Shown piece by piece: positions 63,101-64,000 of a stretch of 64,000 nucleotides of DNA. Where the stretch lies: assembly GCA_008690995.1 (NCBI GenBank), contig VRMN01000003.1, positions 992,001 through 1,056,000 of the forward strand. Direction: 5' to 3'. A program made the position numbers and the translations under genes. The stretch comes from Porphyridium purpureum. Its lineage: Eukaryota; Rhodophyta; Bangiophyceae; Porphyridiales; Porphyridiaceae. The first letter of the stretch is position 1; each line of letters starts with the position of its first letter. Below the pieces are notes generated by a model. It ran no database searches, was not told the DNA's origin, and saw nothing but the letters and a program-made list of their open reading frames with translations.

Positions 63101-63304
63101 TCCCGCAAGCTCGACCATGCATTCATCGCAACTGGACTTTACGCTTGCGTCCAAGAATCGGGACCCCAGGAAATTATGCGACGCTCCACTGTCAATCAAG
63201 AAGTCGATTTTTGAACCACTCACTTTCCCATGTTTGTAGAAGAGCCTTGACCTCGCACCCTCGTGCGCAACACCTTCCACAACACCCATTACAGGAGGCT
63301 CCAT
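60140..63304 (-). CDS. copia pol polyprotein (protease, integrase, RT, RNase H)
   Basis: A 1054-codon frame. In order it shows the aspartic protease motif DSGASHNFLG, an integrase zinc-binding and catalytic core (CETCVVAKIKRR; FILTHIDRATGWVTL), a coiled linker, the copia reverse transcriptase (FDISSAYLHADLSGP; RLRKALYGLPRSG; active site YVDDGLLA) and RNase H (YTDADFAGC; VSSSTSESELAAL; MCDNQAV). It looks whole over its length. It overlaps the end of the proposed LTR by a few codons. Confidence 0.92.
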   Translation of the reverse strand: MEPPVMGVVEGVAHEGARSRLFYKHGKVSGSKIDFLIDSGASHNFLGSRFLDASVKSSCDECMVELAGGQRMKVHGPIVLAVDLGFWIGNVEFYIGPIRMDAILGWKWLKMVNPKIDWQKGLMETRPEGKEICTLENVEEVVPELDGKNQSVAASEHELTHMPMQRDCETCVVAKIKRRPARRLEKDVSALSFNDEVGIDLVEPGRNVKSVDGSKFILTHIDRATGWVTLAGLRAKTHTAVADAWKSVQAGRGWPKVLRTDDGNEFKGDVGRLVREHLIKHEVGIPYRPNSHAEQERFHHTLNQGIRANLVQAGLGKRWFMHAAQHFAFMTNRLHVGRKSGKTPFELRRGEKWSPRNLSLPFGCKVVYKDDQPDNKYAPRGKVGILVGVGEHPMAILVLPRDDWTSETPKVIRTQDFKAFTHEFPLKGIEREMVSLSQQEELPEVDEPSAVEAVQDLDRRIDALRAREAELEKEIEALKVRVVDEERAAGTGGPVTIPQLNLTTLLKTGAALASEQGRAAMEKEVKSMLRFGVWDENPLTLEEARRQPGARFVRTHFIFGLKFAEMPEEFRKVKCRLVAGGNRIWGSDGAATNDIFDYETPAGLSAIRMIIAVAAILGLQIVSFDISSAYLHADLSGPPTFAYLPREICDSKDTVVRLRKALYGLPRSGSDFSQDARRRLQKFQWKLVHGEKNVYVRRNAASSSVALLALYVDDGLLACREEERPGIIEELKQEFLIEKAPELLTEGGSLRFLGTSISLKNGSVSLANQEYQDVVIREFEQDIRRVLRAVKSPSEKLDGEEVLNYQVIWKTLKVREHVGRLMWLARTVRPDIAYAVGMIARYVDKWNVAAERLLVRVVQYLKTPREALEYHVLGNLKEGIRGVNILGYTDADFAGCPESRVSTSGRATYLVAGDYKYLVDWSSRKQRFVSSSTSESELAALEETVQLSLFPALSFLRSIRDGEFSVILMCDNQAVMRAIEMGYSPKLHHMAITRATDLAWLHQVCEKQKLVKLAFVKTDENVADLMTKALFPEGHIKCWEKLRVPQTGRRSVEF

Positions 63305-63342
63305 TCCCCTCGAGATCTCCTCCTGTCTTGGCTCTCGAGGTC

Positions 63343-64000
63343 TTAGTTTTCCGGCTCTGGCGGACCACCTGCCAAGCGCTCCTTCAATTTAGGGCATTTG
63401 GGCTTAATGTGTCCACGTTCTCCACAATGGTAACACTTCACTTTGGTCTTGCCAGACTTCCGCTTGTCCATGGCTCCCAAATCCATTGGTGCGCTACCAG
63501 AATGCGACGAGAACGCCCTGCTATGAGTCGATGACGAGTTCTTGATCACTTGACTCATATCTCCTCCGAACTTTGCAACCTGCTCAGCTGCCAACGCAAC
63601 TTTCAGTGATTCTTCCAAGGTCCTTGTGTCCTGACGGGCCACCTCAATACGCAGTTTCTCCTTCAAGCCCAGCGTGAAGATGGTGTTCAGTTCTGCATCT
63701 GTCACATCTTCAACTGACAACGCTGTCATCCTGAGATTCTGCTCAAATTCTGCGACCGTCATTTTCCCTTGCTTCAACTGATACAGATTGGTGCGCGCTG
63801 TCAAATGCGCCTGCGGCGGCTCAAACGCTGTGCGCACGAAGTTTGCGAACGCATCCCATCCGGCCTCTGCAAGGCCCTTTCTCTGCTCCTCCGGACGAGC
63901 TGCCCAAAGCAGCGCTGCGTCCCTCTCGAAAAAGCGACTTGCAACAATCACTTTCTGCGAGTCCAAAGCACCTGCGGGCATGCAGATATCCAGGTCGCTC
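63343..64000 (-). CDS. copia gag, partial at window edge
   Basis: A Ty1/copia-type gag domain (residues such as WAARPEEQRKGLAEAGWDAF; NLYQLKQGKMTVAEFEQNL) ends in one CCHC zinc knuckle, CYHCGERGHIKPKC. It occupies a separate frame upstream of pol. The N-terminus is outside the window. Confidence 0.85.
   Translation of the reverse strand, partial: SDLDICMPAGALDSQKVIVASRFFERDAALLWAARPEEQRKGLAEAGWDAFANFVRTAFEPPQAHLTARTNLYQLKQGKMTVAEFEQNLRMTALSVEDVTDAELNTIFTLGLKEKLRIEVARQDTRTLEESLKVALAAEQVAKFGGDMSQVIKNSSSTHSRAFSSHSGSAPMDLGAMDKRKSGKTKVKCYHCGERGHIKPKCPKLKERLAGGPPEPEN

Larger units (their letters stand above)
59358..64000 (-). mobile_element. Ty1/copia LTR retrotransposon, 3' part, continues past right edge
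   Basis: The minus strand carries, in copia order, a gag with zinc knuckle, then protease, integrase, reverse transcriptase and RNase H in one pol frame, then a candidate 3' LTR. The 5' LTR, primer-binding site and start of gag lie beyond base 64000. The integrase-before-RT order identifies copia and not gypsy. Over the visible part the pol frame is long and looks whole, which suggests a fairly recent insertion; age cannot be measured because only one LTR is present. Confidence 0.9.

Noticed and set aside
1-64000. CRISPR arrays, bacterial operons or a prophage
   Set aside because: No regularly spaced direct repeats or bacterial gene order; the only mobile element seen is the copia retrotransposon.

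Overview
The window is nuclear DNA of a photosynthetic eukaryote with a compact, intron-poor genome. Most genes are single uninterrupted reading frames, including a 10.3 kb ATR kinase gene. Intergenic gaps are often below 200 bp, and ordinary eukaryotic housekeeping genes (ATR, SWC4, IMP4, LeuRS, OST4, SNRNP27) sit beside plastid genes of cyanobacterial ancestry (Tic110, PAM68, a tandem-GroES Cpn20, a DUF3326 protein, an RH3-like helicase). I infer a unicellular red alga of the Porphyridium type; the species call is inference, not read from the sequence.

Layout. 1-679: 3' end of a sugar phosphate cyclase gene that departs from canonical dehydroquinate synthase. 965-11305: ATR. 11.5-13.4 kb: a possible spliced minus-strand gene, a bacterial-type QueF and PAM68. 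13.5-17.2 kb: a large unrecognised helical protein, head to head with a Nudix hydrolase. 17.6-19.3 kb: a tiny membrane protein, the SNRNP27 splicing factor with a 20-proline tract, and a one-intron SRD5A3-type polyprenol reductase. 19.4-24.7 kb: SWC4/DMAP1, DHCR7 sterol reductase, an EF-hand protein and OST4. 24.9-26.0 kb: a 59-residue ORF and an unresolved stretch. 26.1-33.8 kb: RH3-like helicase, cytosolic LeuRS and a ChaN-like haem-binding protein. 34.1-40.4 kb: Tic110 (its N-terminus lies in another frame), a secreted protein with 11-mer repeats and DUF3326. 40.6-47.4 kb: nucleostemin-type GTPase, a small coiled-coil ORF, a secreted RCC1-like protein and a four-exon coiled-coil gene. 48.0-59.3 kb: Cpn20, IMP4, a sucrose-type MFS transporter, a PEP mutase/isocitrate lyase-family enzyme, TypA/BipA, a PTC7-type PP2C and an alpha/beta hydrolase fused to a TPR region. 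59.4-64.0 kb: the 3' part of a Ty1/copia retrotransposon on the minus strand that runs off the right edge.

Functional themes. Plastid biogenesis is served by Tic110, Cpn20, PAM68, the RH3-like helicase and probably DUF3326. Ribosome assembly and translation are served by IMP4, the NUG1/GNL3 GTPase, LeuRS and TypA. Dolichol-dependent N-glycosylation is served by SRD5A3 and OST4, with DHCR7 adding sterol synthesis. These genes are interleaved rather than arranged as operons.

The most unusual signal is a recurrent short element, core GTACAGT and its complement ACTGTAC (the two overlap in the 8-bp palindrome CTGTACAG). It occurs at least 17 times in the 5' flanks of about ten genes and only once in coding sequence that I could find. 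It looks like a shared promoter element of this genome.
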